Notes under the pieces: model-generated
Told to the model about the DNA's origin: nothing
What the model saw: only the letters and a program-made list of their open reading frames with translations
Databases searched by the model: none
Source of the DNA: Coptis chinensis
Lineage: Eukaryota > Streptophyta > Magnoliopsida > Ranunculales > Ranunculaceae
NCBI GenBank assembly: GCA_015680905.1
Contig: CM027382.1
Location: forward strand, 10,203,501-10,267,500
DNA length: 64,000 nt
Direction of reading: 5' to 3'
Translations under genes and position numbers: made by a program
In this document: positions 47,104-59,187 of the stretch, piece after piece
Position numbering within the stretch: position 1 is the first letter of the stretch
Layout: each line of letters opens with the position of its first letter

Positions 47104-47814
47104 AGTTGTGGTAGCTAGGTTATAGGATTTTCATTACGTAATTTATTCAAGTGTCATCCATTTATGACTCATAATAATTCCACTATATCACGTGCATGTC
47201 AAATACATTATTGCACTAAGCCACAATATTTAGAAATATCTCAATTATATCTCATAACCACTTTCATTTCTTTCACGTGCCAATATATTATTGCACTAAG
47301 CCATAATCCCGTGGGAAAATATCCACAAATACTCTATTACCTCCTAGTAGCATCTCACAGATAAAATAATGGAGCGTTTATACATTTATTTCTCCAAAAC
47401 TATTGCATTTAATATATATATCCCAACATATTATATAATGTCACAATATCAACGTCCAAATCTTAATTAGATAATGACAACCAAATTTATACAAAATTCC
47501 AAGATTTTTAGCATTTGATTTGTCCATACAATTTACAACATAAAATGTAGCACAATTAAACAGTCCACAGTCCACAATCAAATCCCAAAAATCTAAAGTC
47601 CATGAATCTAAGTCGGTATATAATTAAATACTCATAAAAACATATATATCTAAGTCTTGTTATCAGAATTCTCCTCTGGTTACGTGCCAATCTTATATTC
47701 TTTACACACTACTTACGTCAAATCTTAATTAGATAATGACAAACAAAGTTATATAATTTTCGACAATATTTTATTACTATATTTGTCCATATTCTTTAAT
47801 ATGTGAAAAACTGG

Positions 47815-47942
47815 AAAAAGTCAACATTCCACAATCAACGGTCAACATGTCAACGCTCAAAGTCAAAGTCAACACGTCATGGTCAAAGTCAAAGTCAACA
47901 CATCATTGTCAAAGTCAACACATCATGGTCGAAGTCAAACTG
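47815..47942 (-). promoter_or_regulatory. W-box-like TTGAC cluster in the solo LTR
   Basis: About eleven GTCAA words lie on the plus strand (TTGAC on the minus, which is the LTR sense strand), many as AAAGTCAAAGTCAA pairs or GGTCAA. TTGAC(C/T) is the WRKY-binding core. It lies between the LTR start and its 3' end, so it could act as an enhancer-like block in the U3 region. This is inferred from sequence only. Confidence 0.55.
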
Positions 47943-49853
47943 TCGTTTCTATGTTCAACAGGTTCATGGTCATAGCCATGGTTCATGACTAAGGTCAAGG
48001 TGCATGGCTCATGGGCTCATGACCAAGGTAATGGTTTGGACCCAACTGGCCGAACCCAAACCTTAGAACCCGAAAGTCTGAACATTTAAAGACCCAGTTT
48101 GGATCTCCATCAAGTCCTAGGGACTGGCCCCAAACAATATTAGAAACTGGCCCAAAAACTAAAACAAAACCGGGCCCAAACAAAACAAATGAACCTGGCC
48201 CAAAACTCAACTTGGTTCGGCCCAAAGAAATAAAGGAAAATTGGCCCATGACTAAAAATTAGAACTAGCCCCATCCAAAAACAAACTAAGGTCCGGCCCC
48301 AACACATCTAATTGGAAAAGGCCCAAAACAACTAAACTAGAATCCGGCCCAACCAAACAAAGGTTTAGGCCCAAGACAAAATAGAAACTGGCCCATCCAC
48401 TAATAAAATTCGGCCCAAAACAAAAACAAAACCGGGCCCAAGCCTCAAGCCCAAGCCCCAGGCCCATCCGGTCATCCCCTTCCTCCAGAAGCCTCCACCA
48501 CCACCAAAATCGACCACCGTCGACCTCCACTCGACCACCCAATTCAACCAAGCGGTTTTAATCCCTGTGAAAACCCCTACCACTTTAATTAAGTCAAAAA
48601 CCTCAAATCCTAACATCCAACCTTCACCAAAACTAGATCTCGGAAAGAATTTGATTGCATTAATGGCTTCTCTAAGCTCCACTCGACAGCCCTCACGCGC
48701 CCTCCCTACAATCAACTATACACTAGTCTAGGTAGAAGCCTCACACTCTCAATTAAACCCAAAAAACAGCCCAACCACCGGATATTAATGCCTCCCAAGC
48801 TTTGGCAAAGCACCTTACCAAGTTTCAATCCCGGCGACACCCCATCCAAGCTTAACAACCAACTTCAAACTTTCCCCCTACCACCATTCATTCAACCAAC
48901 AACCCTCAATACAAAAAAAATAGTTCAAACACAACAAATAAATACAAAACAAATCCTTCAAGATCACAAAGAATGGCGTGAATGGCGTTCTTCATTGGAG
49001 GGAGGTTTGGGGCTCGGCGCCTCCTTACCACCACCTAATGGTGTTGGCAGTCCCCTAACAAATCTACCAAGTTTTAAACATTCACAATAAGAATGCTCTT
49101 TGAACAGAAAATAGCGTAAAATGAAATATGAAAGCGAGAACATGGTTTTGGATGTACATTAAACGTATGTCTATATAATCAAAAAAAATCTAAAAAAAAA
49201 CTACTCACCTCTCATTGCATTTTGAAGAAAAACTATCAAAGAAAATAATGAGAGAACCAATCCCAGCTAGCTCGCACAATCCCTCCTAGTCCGAATCGTC
49301 GCGCTCCAACGCTCTAGCAAACAAGCCGCATCCATTTTTATTATTTTTCTATTTTCTAAAAACCCTATTCTCTAGAACAATGTGATTATATACTTGGGTT
49401 TGAAACCCAAGCCCAACGTAGACTCGGGCCCAGAAACCAGGCCCACATATCCCAAATCCAATCCAACCAATTTTAAATAAATAATTAAATTAATTAATTA
49501 ATAAATAAATAAATACGTATTTTAAATACGGGCGTTACATGATCACCACCCCCAAATAGCATCTTGCTTGTCCTCAAGCAAGGATGAGAGAAAAAACTAA
49601 GATCACAAATGAGTGATTTATTATAAGTTATACTAATCTCGTTTCGCATAGTGTGATTGCATTGATCATATGCAACAAAACCTTAAACCACTAGAAATTC
49701 CCTAGTGGACGATCTTTAAGCCTCGTGAGAGTTTTCTAGTGAAGGTACTCACAAACTTCTTCTATTTAGTATAGGGGTCTTGTTTCTTTATTTATTCTCA
49801 GAAGTTCATACATCTCATTAGCGGTGAATAAGGAAAAACTCCTTTAAAGTTAG

Positions 49854-49856
<3 letters not shown>

Positions 49857-49918
<62 letters not shown>
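49857..49918. repeat. (TA)n microsatellite
   Basis: About 30 uninterrupted TA units with no recognised element at either edge. Confidence 0.95.
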
Positions 49919-49921
<3 letters not shown>

Positions 49922-51555
49922 ATTTAATCATCTAAAGATAAATGCAAAAACAGAGTCGTTTTTTAGGCTTTGGAGAGCTTCCTTAAAGTGGGTTCTCATA
50001 AGGGTGTGTTGCAATCACAACTCTTTGATAGATTCACTCAAGGTTCATTCTCTCAAGTGCAGCGGTCACTTATATTTCTCACATACTCAAATGATGTCCA
50101 AAGAAACCGGGGTCAATTGATCTCGCTTGCCACTTTCTATCACACCATCCTATTCCTAATTGAGCTAAAGGTCTTTTATTAGGAGTTACGGAGGCTAGGG
50201 TGATGGTTTCAAAAGAAAAAGGAAAGGAAAAACAAAATTTGATAAGGCGATAAAATGGGTCTTCAAGATACTTGTAACCATAGGAGAACCTCGTTTTGTT
50301 CTTTTACTTCCGAATTGTGATACATTCTTTTAGATCTTTAGGCTTTGTGACTCCATATGATTTTGAATTTTTGGAGTTCTAACTTTGCTTTTGTTTCTTT
50401 TTGTTTATGATATCATCTCCTTTTGATTTTGAACTTTTGGGAGATTCAATTTTTTTGACTCCTTTGATTTTTTTGGAGTTTTGGTTTTTTATTGGTCTTT
50501 CTTTTCTTTTCTTTTTGAAGCAAATAACTGTTCTGTTTTTTAACAAGGTATTCTCTTATACTTTTCTGATATTCATCGAGTTCTCGACTTGTCAGTTGGG
50601 TAAACTTTTTATTGTGTGTTATAACGTGTTGTGAATTTTTGGTGAAGAATAAAAAGGCTTTTAGAAAGGGTGAAGACTCAAAAGGGGTAACTAGAGGAAA
50701 ACTATTTTTTTGGGTTTTTAACGTTTATTTGGTTGTATCGATCCAAAAAGGACCTAAATTCTCTCATAGGATATGACGTGGTGATCAAGCAAGTGGACGT
50801 GTGGTCTTTCTATCCGGACATCCTTTCTGTCATCACTCAATAATAATTCAGATGAGGCTTTTGGCTAGATTCTCACAGGATATGGAACTTAATTGGTCTA
50901 ACCTTGGCTTCGGAAACTCACTGCTATATACAAACAAATGCTAATGCATGCCATTCATGAAAAGATGCAGAAACTATTGTACATATATTAGTTTAAGAAT
51001 GAAGAACAAGTTCTTACTATATTACTATAATGAGATTTCTAAACTTTTTATTCATAATAGAAAAAGAAAACAAAACTTTTTAATACTAAATGGAAAAATA
51101 TTTTTGGTCTTTTTCGAATTTTTTTTTAGAAAGGAAGAAATGTACTATTATATCTACTATATAGAAAATGGCTAATTTTTTGCAAAATGTTACTATACCA
51201 CCCCCAAATAGAACTATGCTTTGTCCTCAAAGTATGAAGAGATAATAAAAGAGATTACCATAGAAACATAAGCAAAAATGGCGATACACCTGTATTTTGT
51301 TCTTTATAATGAAAATATGCCACCCCCAAATAAGTTTGGGGCGTGAGTTGTTTGATATAGAACGAGAAATACATGGTTTATTATACTAGGGATATTTATT
51401 CTATTATAAATTTTTTTTGGATTTTTGTATTTTTGAAAACATATATGAAATGTTAAAAATCTAACATGCATGCATGATTATTATTACACTAACAAGTGAA
51501 GAAATAAAAAGTGTGAAATGTAAAGTATGTAAACAACTATCTATACATACACATA

Positions 51556-51560
51556 TGAAA

Positions 51561-51626
<66 letters not shown>
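51556..51626. repeat. (GT)n microsatellite
   Basis: About 33 GT units with one interruption near the left end. The apparent poly-His-Thr frame on the other strand is an artefact. Confidence 0.95.
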
Positions 51627-51630
<4 letters not shown>

Positions 51631-52984
51631 AAAGTAATTGTTTTTCTCAATCTAAAGGTATCTCTAACCATATAGAGGTTTTTACAAGAACATAAAATTA
51701 TACGTTGATTTGGTATCATTTTGGTTATTCCGGGGCGTATAATTTTCATTTTTATATCTTCTAGTTTTGAAAACTATGGAGAGATGATTTAAGATATTCG
51801 TACTCAAAAAAGTGATTGAAAACAAACCGTAATAGGTATCTCAGGAAACTTTCGTGTCGGCTCTTTATTGAACCCAATCCAGTCAGACTGTGGCTTCAGT
51901 TATGTGTGTTAGGGGGTTTACTGCACAAGACATAATGGAAGGGTTTAGCTGATTGGACACTAGTGGGTGGTGGAACTAGGTCTCTTTGGTGGATTTTGGT
52001 AGTTCTTGTTAAATTGGAATGGGAACCAATGCTCTGTTCTGATTGTTGTAGGTACATTGTCCTTGTCTGAATGTATTTGTTGGTTTGTTAAAACCTGGTG
52101 GTGTTTGGTTTTGCAAAATGTTAGTCCATGCGAAATTTGGATGTTGTCTCCATGGTGCATTTGGTACATTGAAAGCACATACTTTTTCTGGGTGAAATGA
52201 TGATATATTGGTGAGCAAGAGACAATTGGTATCAATGTGGTTTAAGCTGAAATAGAAAGTGCATGGTGATATGGGTGACCCTTAGTAACACATAAATGAT
52301 CTTCAAACCACCCTTAGAAGAATGGAGATTGCGTACTTCTAAGGGTTGGTATATGTGGAATCCATTGTCCGTTTTTTAAAATCACATAACTATTGATGCA
52401 TCGAAAATCTTTTATAATGAGAACGGAGAAAAACAACTATTTTGAAAAAGAATTATAAAATAAAGAAAAATAAAATTGTATACTCGGTCCATAGGATCAC
52501 ATTTACTCAAACGACGAGTAAAAAGTGTTTTACAAAGAAAATGCGAGATATACGTAGACTCAAGGCTCTGGCACTTACAACCACACACTCCAAGAGGAGG
52601 GTCCGGTTACCTTAATGATGCACTCCCATGGAATGCAATAAGAAAACATGCTATGAATCTTTTATATTAAGATATTCAAGACTATATGTGGGGTCGTTTT
52701 AAGTCAGATTCTCTAAGACTATGCATATGAGATGGATGTTATGTTGTTAACTATATACTAATAGTCTAAACAGTTGGTGATCTTTATAGAAAAACATATG
52801 AAAACATACACCCCCAAATAGAATGAAATGATGTATTTGGAGTGTAAGATGCAGAATGATAAGGGAATGCTTGTGTAACCCATAATGGAACTTATGCAAT
52901 AGCCCGTCATGTTTGAATTGTCTAAAAAAGTGAGAGGTTGGTAGTATATGTCACTACACCATAACTGTATTTTTGTGACAGAGG

Positions 52985-53135
52985 CTTTTGGGGATTTGTG
53001 ACGCCAAAATGGCGTCAGAAATTTTGTGACGCCAATTAGGCGTCAGTATTTGGTTTTTAGCGTCACAATAAATCAAAAAGTTGTTTTATTTTTTTTCAAG
53101 AAAAAACTGAAAAACATAGTGACGGCATATAGGCG
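52985..53135. repeat. Left subterminal repeat array of the CACTA element
   Basis: Includes TTTGTGACGCCAAAATGGCG, GACGCCAATTAGGCGTCA and a GACGGCATATAGGCGTGA variant. Palindromic GACGCC...GGCGTC words are the likely transposase-binding units. Confidence 0.8.
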
Positions 53136-53437
53136 TGAAAGGTATAAATATTTTAGCTAATAAAAAATTAAAACTAAGCGCGCACATGTTAATGCGTGGA
53201 GGCCACACCCAAAACACTTCGGTTTCTTCTCGATCTCAACTCTCTCTCAGACTTGACTTCTCAAATAAGCCCTAGGGTTTTAGTAGAAGAATGGAAAATT
53301 GATTGTCTTAACATGAAAAGTTCAAACTCATATTCGTCGGTTTGAAGCTAAGCTTCTATTATTTGCTCTCAAGCGTTCAACGATCTTCCCACTCATTGTA
53401 GCCCTCTCAATTTTTCAGGTGGGTTTCGTTGTGGATC

Positions 53438-53490
53438 ATGGACAACAAGAGTTCAAGTCCTACCAAACGAATTGCTAAGTCCATCTGAAG
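53438..53490 (+). other. Exon-1-like fragment inside the CACTA element, unknown gene
   Basis: After a CT-rich leader (53220-53420) an ATG opens MDNKSSSPTKRIAKSI, with a stop at 53485 just before a GAAG/GTAACT donor-like site. The leader, ATG and donor resemble a captured 5' gene end. A last-exon-like piece with a TTGTAG acceptor lies at about 58227-58300. No protein family is recognisable in between; exon-like patches at 55030-55090 and 57090-57200 are equally unassigned. Confidence 0.3.
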
Positions 53491-53499
53491 GTAACTATT

Positions 53500-56400
53500 T
53501 CTTCAATCAATTGTTGGGTTTTCAATTAAGCTCAAGAAATGGCAAACGAAACCGAAAAGCAAGTAATTTTTTTTGTATTTTTTGATTCGTAGAGTTATTT
53601 TTATAAATTGATTTGGGGTTATGAAATTCACTGAATTGGGGGTTTTGCTTCACTGTGGGTTTGGCACCACAAGTGGAATTGGATTTTGTATAGTTCTGAA
53701 AAAATTCGATGTTATGTACTTCTATTGAAGAGTTTTATACTCTATATTTGGGAATATTTCTGAACTATATAATCACTTTGCTTGAACCTAGAGTTGCAAA
53801 TCATATATCCAATTTTGGATCGATTATACAATTTTCAAGCTAGTGCACATGTAGGTATTATGAAAAGATGTAACTATTTGAACTACAACTTAAATGTCTG
53901 TATTAGCTGGAGATTGCTCTATATTCTGTAATAATCTACATTAATTAGGTGGAGATTACTCAGCTCATTTAGAGGTAGGGATGGTAAATTAGTAGAGTCA
54001 GCTCAAGCTTGGCCACTTTGTTAGCTTCGCTCAAACTCAACTCGACCGTGTTATGATATACGCAGTAGTATGAACATATTTTAAATCCTCATGACGTCTA
54101 AAACAAATTCGAACACTCAAACCCCGAAAATATTGAAACTCATCGACTACCATCCTACAACAGTAGACTAACCGAGATACTCGAGCTCAATTATAGCTTG
54201 GATACTATCTAGCTCCTCGAACTAGTGCCAATTACATAATGAGTCGAGAGCCTCAACATACTTGTGTCATAAACCAAACAATAATTATATTGGTTGTAAA
54301 TCGTAACATGCACTCAAATCATCGAATGATCTTTGTGGACCCAAAGCTTTTATTTATTTTTCAAATTTTAGTTGCTTGAAGGTATGTTTTTTGAACTTCT
54401 AACATTAGTTTTCCACTTAAAGTATGTTTCTTTATTATTATAATATGATGTCTAGTTTCTTTTCTTTCTGTTTTGGTTTTGTATTGTTTAATTGTATAAG
54501 TATTGAGCTTGTGTTTTTCTTCTGATGATAGATTATAAGTTATTGATATTGTCTAGTATTGTTCGATTGAGAATTATAGTTAGTTTTGATATCCTTTGTT
54601 TCAATGTGTGTTCATATCAATGTTGAAACCATCCACTTTTGATTACTTCTTTTCCTTCAAAAGTTGGAATCTTTAGTTGTTGGTTCTCTCAAATTGATTT
54701 TGGGGTTTGTAATTCATTGATTTTGGGGTTTGTAATTTCATGTCGGGTTTGAAGTTTCACACAACAACAAACGGGTTTAATCATATTGGCGTTGTTTATA
54801 TATAATGGAATTACTGTCATCTACATCAAGTCTTGAGGTAAATCTGATTTAGAACATCATTTCACTGAATTTGTAAGTGAGAGGATTTGGAAATCCCAAA
54901 TGACTCTCATCCTAGCAGAAAATGTCTGTAAAAGAATGAGAAGAAGAAGTGCGTGGGCTCTGTTTGATGGGGGTGGCGTCCTTATGTCATTTTTTTGGCT
55001 AATATGTTGAATTTTGTTGTTGGTTTATAGTTCAAACGCCTAGAGAACAGTAGGCTGATGCTAAGGCATTTCTCGACTTAACCGGTATGTTTGCAACTTT
55101 TATTTGTCAAGTCGAAATGCAACGAGGGAATAAAACCATCTGATTTTGTAACTTTACTACTACTTTTTTTTTTTGCTTTCTACTCCGAGAATTTAGTGGT
55201 ACTCGCGCGCCTTGTTGGTTTGGAAGTACAATGGTAGCTTTGCGCCTAAAGTTCTTAAGAACACATTGGGATTAAATTTGGTGAGGAAAAACCGGTGGAT
55301 CTTAAGTGAGTTAACTATGGATGTGTGTTGATTTCTTGGCGAGACTATTTATTAGATGCAATAAAGATCTTAGTTATATGCTCTTTGAATGATTTTTTTT
55401 CTTTTAGAAAAACATTATAATTATCTTCGCCATTGCTACTTGAGATGATTGTTTTCCTTGTCATTTATAAGTTGTTTAGTTATCAACTTGTTTACCATTA
55501 ATTGGTTCGTGTTATCATTTTTTATTTAAGTGGTCGATTGGATTTTCCGTTTACTTGCGTAAACTTCTTTCTCATTTTGTGGTGGTGCTTGGCGGTGCTT
55601 TGGGGTACTACAACAATTTGCGGCTTCAGTGTTGCCGAGTGCATGAGTGTGTGCGCGGTGGTGATGTGAGTGTGCTTGCTAGCTAGTGTGTGAGAGTGTG
55701 TGCATGTGGTAATGTGAGCCGCATGCTAGCTGGTGTGTGTGTGTGTATGTGAGTGTGTGCAGGTGTTGTTGCCCTGCTTATTCTTGGGTGTTGTTGTTCT
55801 TTGCTGCTTCTTTGGGTGGTGTCCTTCTTTGGGTTGCTTGCTTCTTCTTCGGTGGTGTCGCTTTGGGTGCCTTACTGCCGGTGCCCGATGCTTGGTGTCT
55901 ACTGCTGCCATGGACCTGCTATGATGTATCATTGGACGGTATCAATCGTGTTTCGGTTGGGCCGGTATCAATCAATGACCTAGTGTTTTATAAGTCACTT
56001 GCATACAACTTCTTTTGTGGGCGGGGACTTCTCCTTTGCCAAACACCTAGACTAGGCTAGCTCATTTATTTCCTTTCTTTCTTCAAGATGTTTCATATAC
56101 TTAATCCTTTAGTTCCCCTCCGGTTCCTTTTTGATTTAGTCACTCTTCTTCAATCCTGTTCACCATGGGATGTACAAGGTATGAAGGTGGACTGGGATAG
56201 GAAATTGGATTTTATGTTCCAGTATCAAACTGGTTACCTTTTTAAAAAATATCAATAGCGGCAGTATGAGACATAGTTTAATATTTTCTCATTTCCAGGG
56301 AGGCTAATCATGGGAGTGAATATTAAATATTTACTCACTAAAATGAGATTCTAGTATATTAATTCTAGGAGTTGTGGAATGATCAATTTGTGTTCAATAA

Positions 56401-58650
56401 GAATACTGCTGTTTTGCTACTTAAATTGCCGTTTCTTTTATTATTTCTCTCTTAGTGAGCTCCTTTGTAACTAGTATCATCCAATACCAATACACAATAA
56501 AGCCTTCCATGTTTCATTTTCAGCAAAAAATGTTTGAAAAATATAGTATAACAATTTGTAGCACTTAGTTAAAAGGGAAGCAGAAGAACTAGTTCTACTA
56601 CTCGTATATGATGTGGAGATGACATCTGTAGATAAAATGAATGATATATAATTCAGATAGCCTCCATGTTTACATTCGCTTCCTAGAGATTAGAAGTCAT
56701 ATTCCAGTGATGATATTAATTTCTGTAACTAGGCATTTTTTAATTGAACCATTCTATCCATTAGTGTTGCTTTAGAAGAGACACATCAGTTGTAGTTGAC
56801 CAAATAATTTAGACCAAGAATGTTGTGCATGCGGCCAACTTAGTCCGCGCAACAATATTTTCCTTAAAATTAGCATGGATTAGCATAAAGAGATTGTCCC
56901 ATATGTTTCTATCCGAATATGAGTTTCAAGTAAAATAAAAACAATGTATATAGCTTGTGTTCATGTTCTCAAAGGCATATGACCACAATTGTCTTTCATC
57001 TCACGGAACATATGTTGGTAGAAGTTGGCCTGGGATTTTTTTACCTGTTGTTCTTCGTTTTGCTGTTTAGGTTTAATCCTCAATGTTTTAAGCCACGAGT
57101 TTATGTCTTGCTTTCGAGTCTTTGAGGAAAGCCATGATTTACTTGCAGAGGAAACTTCATTTGATTAGGAGCTTGTATACAGCTACCACGGAGGAAAGAT
57201 ATCAAGATCGCAGTACTTGAAATAACATATCAATTTACATTTCTTAGTGTTCATTATGTTGGGGCGATACTTATCGGAACAATTTGCTTTATCTTGTCGA
57301 TTATTTATTTTACCCTTTTTAAATAAAAGTCGAGCTATTCTTGTATTTCCTTCTTGATGTGATACCTATTTCTTCTAGTGATTCTGAGGGACAAACTCAC
57401 AAAGCTTCAGACACCCAGATATGAATTTTAACTGGTTTTGGAGGTACACCCTTACCCTATATAAAAAGACAGTAGACTATCCACTTTCTTCATTTTAAAA
57501 TTATGGCGAGTAAATTGTGTATTTTCAAGTTCTCTCAAGTCTGAATTAGTGATTGCATAATCATACAATTCTTAAGTCATAAGTTTCAGTAAAGTTGTAA
57601 ACAAGTTGGTAGTGCTCGTAGCCATATATACAGAAGTGCTTACTATAGTTATTAGTAGCCATTGATTGTATTACAGCCTTCAGGGGTCTCTCATTTTTGT
57701 TTTAAATGTCTGCATATTGTTAAACATATTTTGTACTTGTGATCAAAGCGTGGCGATGAGTTAGGACTTTAGGCATTGTTTTATGCAGCTAATAGATGAT
57801 GCTTACTTTGACCTTTGCATACATGTTTATCGTCCACAAGTTTGATCTGATTGTATTTTCGGGAATAGGATCCATACAAATAGTGAACAATATCGACAGA
57901 ACCTGTATACATGGAATGTTTAGTACTTATAAATAGAAACGTTTCACATATGTGGATCTGATGTATCCTCTTGAACTTTCTATCAGCTATTACTTCCACA
58001 ACGCAATAGTCAGTAGAAGATAGTACTTGTATATTTCTAATATATCTTTTAGAAGCGGATGCTTGGTAATGTTACCTTCACTCCATAATTTCCAGAAGAT
58101 GATCCTCATAAAAACGATGGGGGGGAGGGTTAACTACCTTTCACTAGACATAGAGTTGGTTAGTTTTATATTGAAGTAATCTACTGAATAGACATATTGA
58201 TCATATGCTCCATTTATTTCTTGTAGGTGGGAACTATGTGGATGTTTTCATGGGAGAACTATTCTGGAAAGCTTCAAGCAGAGCTATTTTTTGTAGTGTA
58301 AATTTATGAACACTTTCGTACTGTTTAGTAGAAGCTTGTGTTGTGTTTGGTTTCTTTAGTTTTACACTTTTACTTTTCTTTTGTACATGTTTAATGTTAA
58401 TACAAGTGGAAGGTATAGTTTGGGACTATGTGGAAGGTGTAATGTTAAATATATATTGAGTATTGAGAACACAATGTTGTGTAAAGTTTTCTTTTTTTTG
58501 TATCTATAAAAAAGTAATGTAGTTATTGTTCTTGTTAGGACTTGCGTGGCTGAATGAAAATCCTAAGTGATTCTTGGACAGATTATTTAGAGTACGTGGA
58601 TGTAGCCCCAAATTTGGGGCTAATTGTGCAATATATTTTTTTTCAAATTA
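53500..58650. other. Interior of the CACTA element, no recognised coding sequence
   Basis: About 5.1 kb, AT-rich, with intron-like T-rich tracts, a diverged GCTCAAGCTTGG/GAGTCGAG repeat at about 53990-54290, and a GTGTGTG/TGTGAGTGTG zone at 55640-55760 that produces several spurious overlapping frames. No transposase (DDE/D) or TNP2-like motif was seen. Confidence 0.5.
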
Positions 58651-58659
58651 ATTCAATTT

Positions 58660-58985
58660 TAGTGACGCCATTTTGGCATCACAAATATTAGTGATGCTAT
58701 ACTGACGTCACAAATTTGTGACGCCAAAATGGTGTCATAAATATTAGTGACGTTGTTTTGGCGTCACAAATTTGTGACGTCAGTATGGCATCACAAATAT
58801 TAGTGACGTCGTTTTGGCGTCACAAATTTGTAACGTCAATATGACATCACTAATATTTGTGACGCCAAAATGGCGTCACAAATATTAGCGACGCCAAATT
58901 GTGACACCAAATTTCTGACGCCAAAATGGCGTCACAAAAAATATTTGTGACATCAAATTGGCGTCACAAAAATGCTGTTTTGGTG
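58660..58985. repeat. Right subterminal repeat array of the CACTA element
   Basis: At least ten alternating copies of TTTGTGACG(C/T)CA...TGGCGTCA are linked by CAAATATTAG. Several are near-perfect 19-bp palindromes (GACGCCAAAATGGCGTC core), with CpG-to-TpG/CpA changes in others (GATGCTA, GGCATC), a decay pattern expected from cytosine methylation. Confidence 0.9.
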
Positions 58986-59187
58986 TAGTGTGTCCTTCAT
59001 GAGGCTCAGATAATGAGGAATAAGACATACCAGGTTTCTCAACTACTGAAATGATGGATTCTTGCGTTTGTATATTATGCATGATAATTATGAATCGTCT
59101 GAAAGGCAATTGGCTTAAGTGCGAATTTGAGGTTTCTTTGAAATGGTTTCATGGTGCAGTCCTCAGAAATTTGTGGATTTTTTATGA

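Larger units (their letters stand above)
46034..49539 (-). mobile_element. Solo LTR, Ty3/gypsy Tekay/Del-like, TSD TGATC
   Basis: The plus strand starts TGTCACACCCCGAATTTCG and ends TTAAATACGGGCGTTACA. On the minus strand this is TGTAACGCCCG ... CGAAATTCGGGGTGTGACA, the typical ends of chromovirus-type LTRs. TGATC flanks both sides exactly (46029-46033 and 49540-49544). The 3,506-bp length fits the long LTRs of this clade. Internal features are a 4-copy tandem repeat (46887-47103), a GTCAA cluster (47815-47942) and a GGCCCA-rich region at 48030-48470. No internal coding region is attached, so it is a solo LTR. Confidence 0.85.
49540..52951 (-). mobile_element. 3' non-coding region of an old minus-strand LTR retroelement
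   Basis: The polypurine-tract-like TTTGGGGGTGG (minus strand, 49546-49556) follows TGAGGACAAGCAAG, part of a CTTGNNNNTCAAG hairpin. Related CACCCCCAAATA...TTTGTCCTCAAA blocks recur at about 51200, 51322 and 52811, with CCCCCAAATA at each. This arrangement is common in the non-coding 3' part of plant gypsy elements. No gag/pol motif was seen. Simple repeats: (TA)n at 49857-49918 and (GT)n at 51556-51626. Interrupted on the right by the CACTA element at 52952; similar sequence may continue after 58993. Confidence 0.45.
52952..58990. mobile_element. Non-autonomous CACTA element, 6.0 kb, TSD TGT
   Basis: The left end CACTACACCATAACTGTATTT and the inverted right end CACTACACCAAAACAGCATTT are the terminal inverted repeats. 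TGT flanks both sides (52949-52951 and 58991-58993). Subterminal zones carry many copies of TGACGCCAAAATGGCGTCA and variants. These features define the CACTA (En/Spm) superfamily. No transposase motif was found in the 5.5-kb interior, which has gene-like exon fragments instead, so it is non-autonomous. The left and right subterminal arrays are unequal (about 150 versus 330 bp). Confidence 0.88.

Noticed and set aside
48252..48715. Two overlapping Gly/Trp/Leu-rich minus-strand frames of about 100 codons
   Set aside because: They lie in the GGCCCA-rich region of the solo LTR, have no domain, and arise from a stop-poor composition.
55726..56060. Several overlapping Cys/Val-rich or His/Thr-rich frames
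   Set aside because: Open in many frames because of the GTGTGT/TGCTTCTT composition; none has a recognisable motif.
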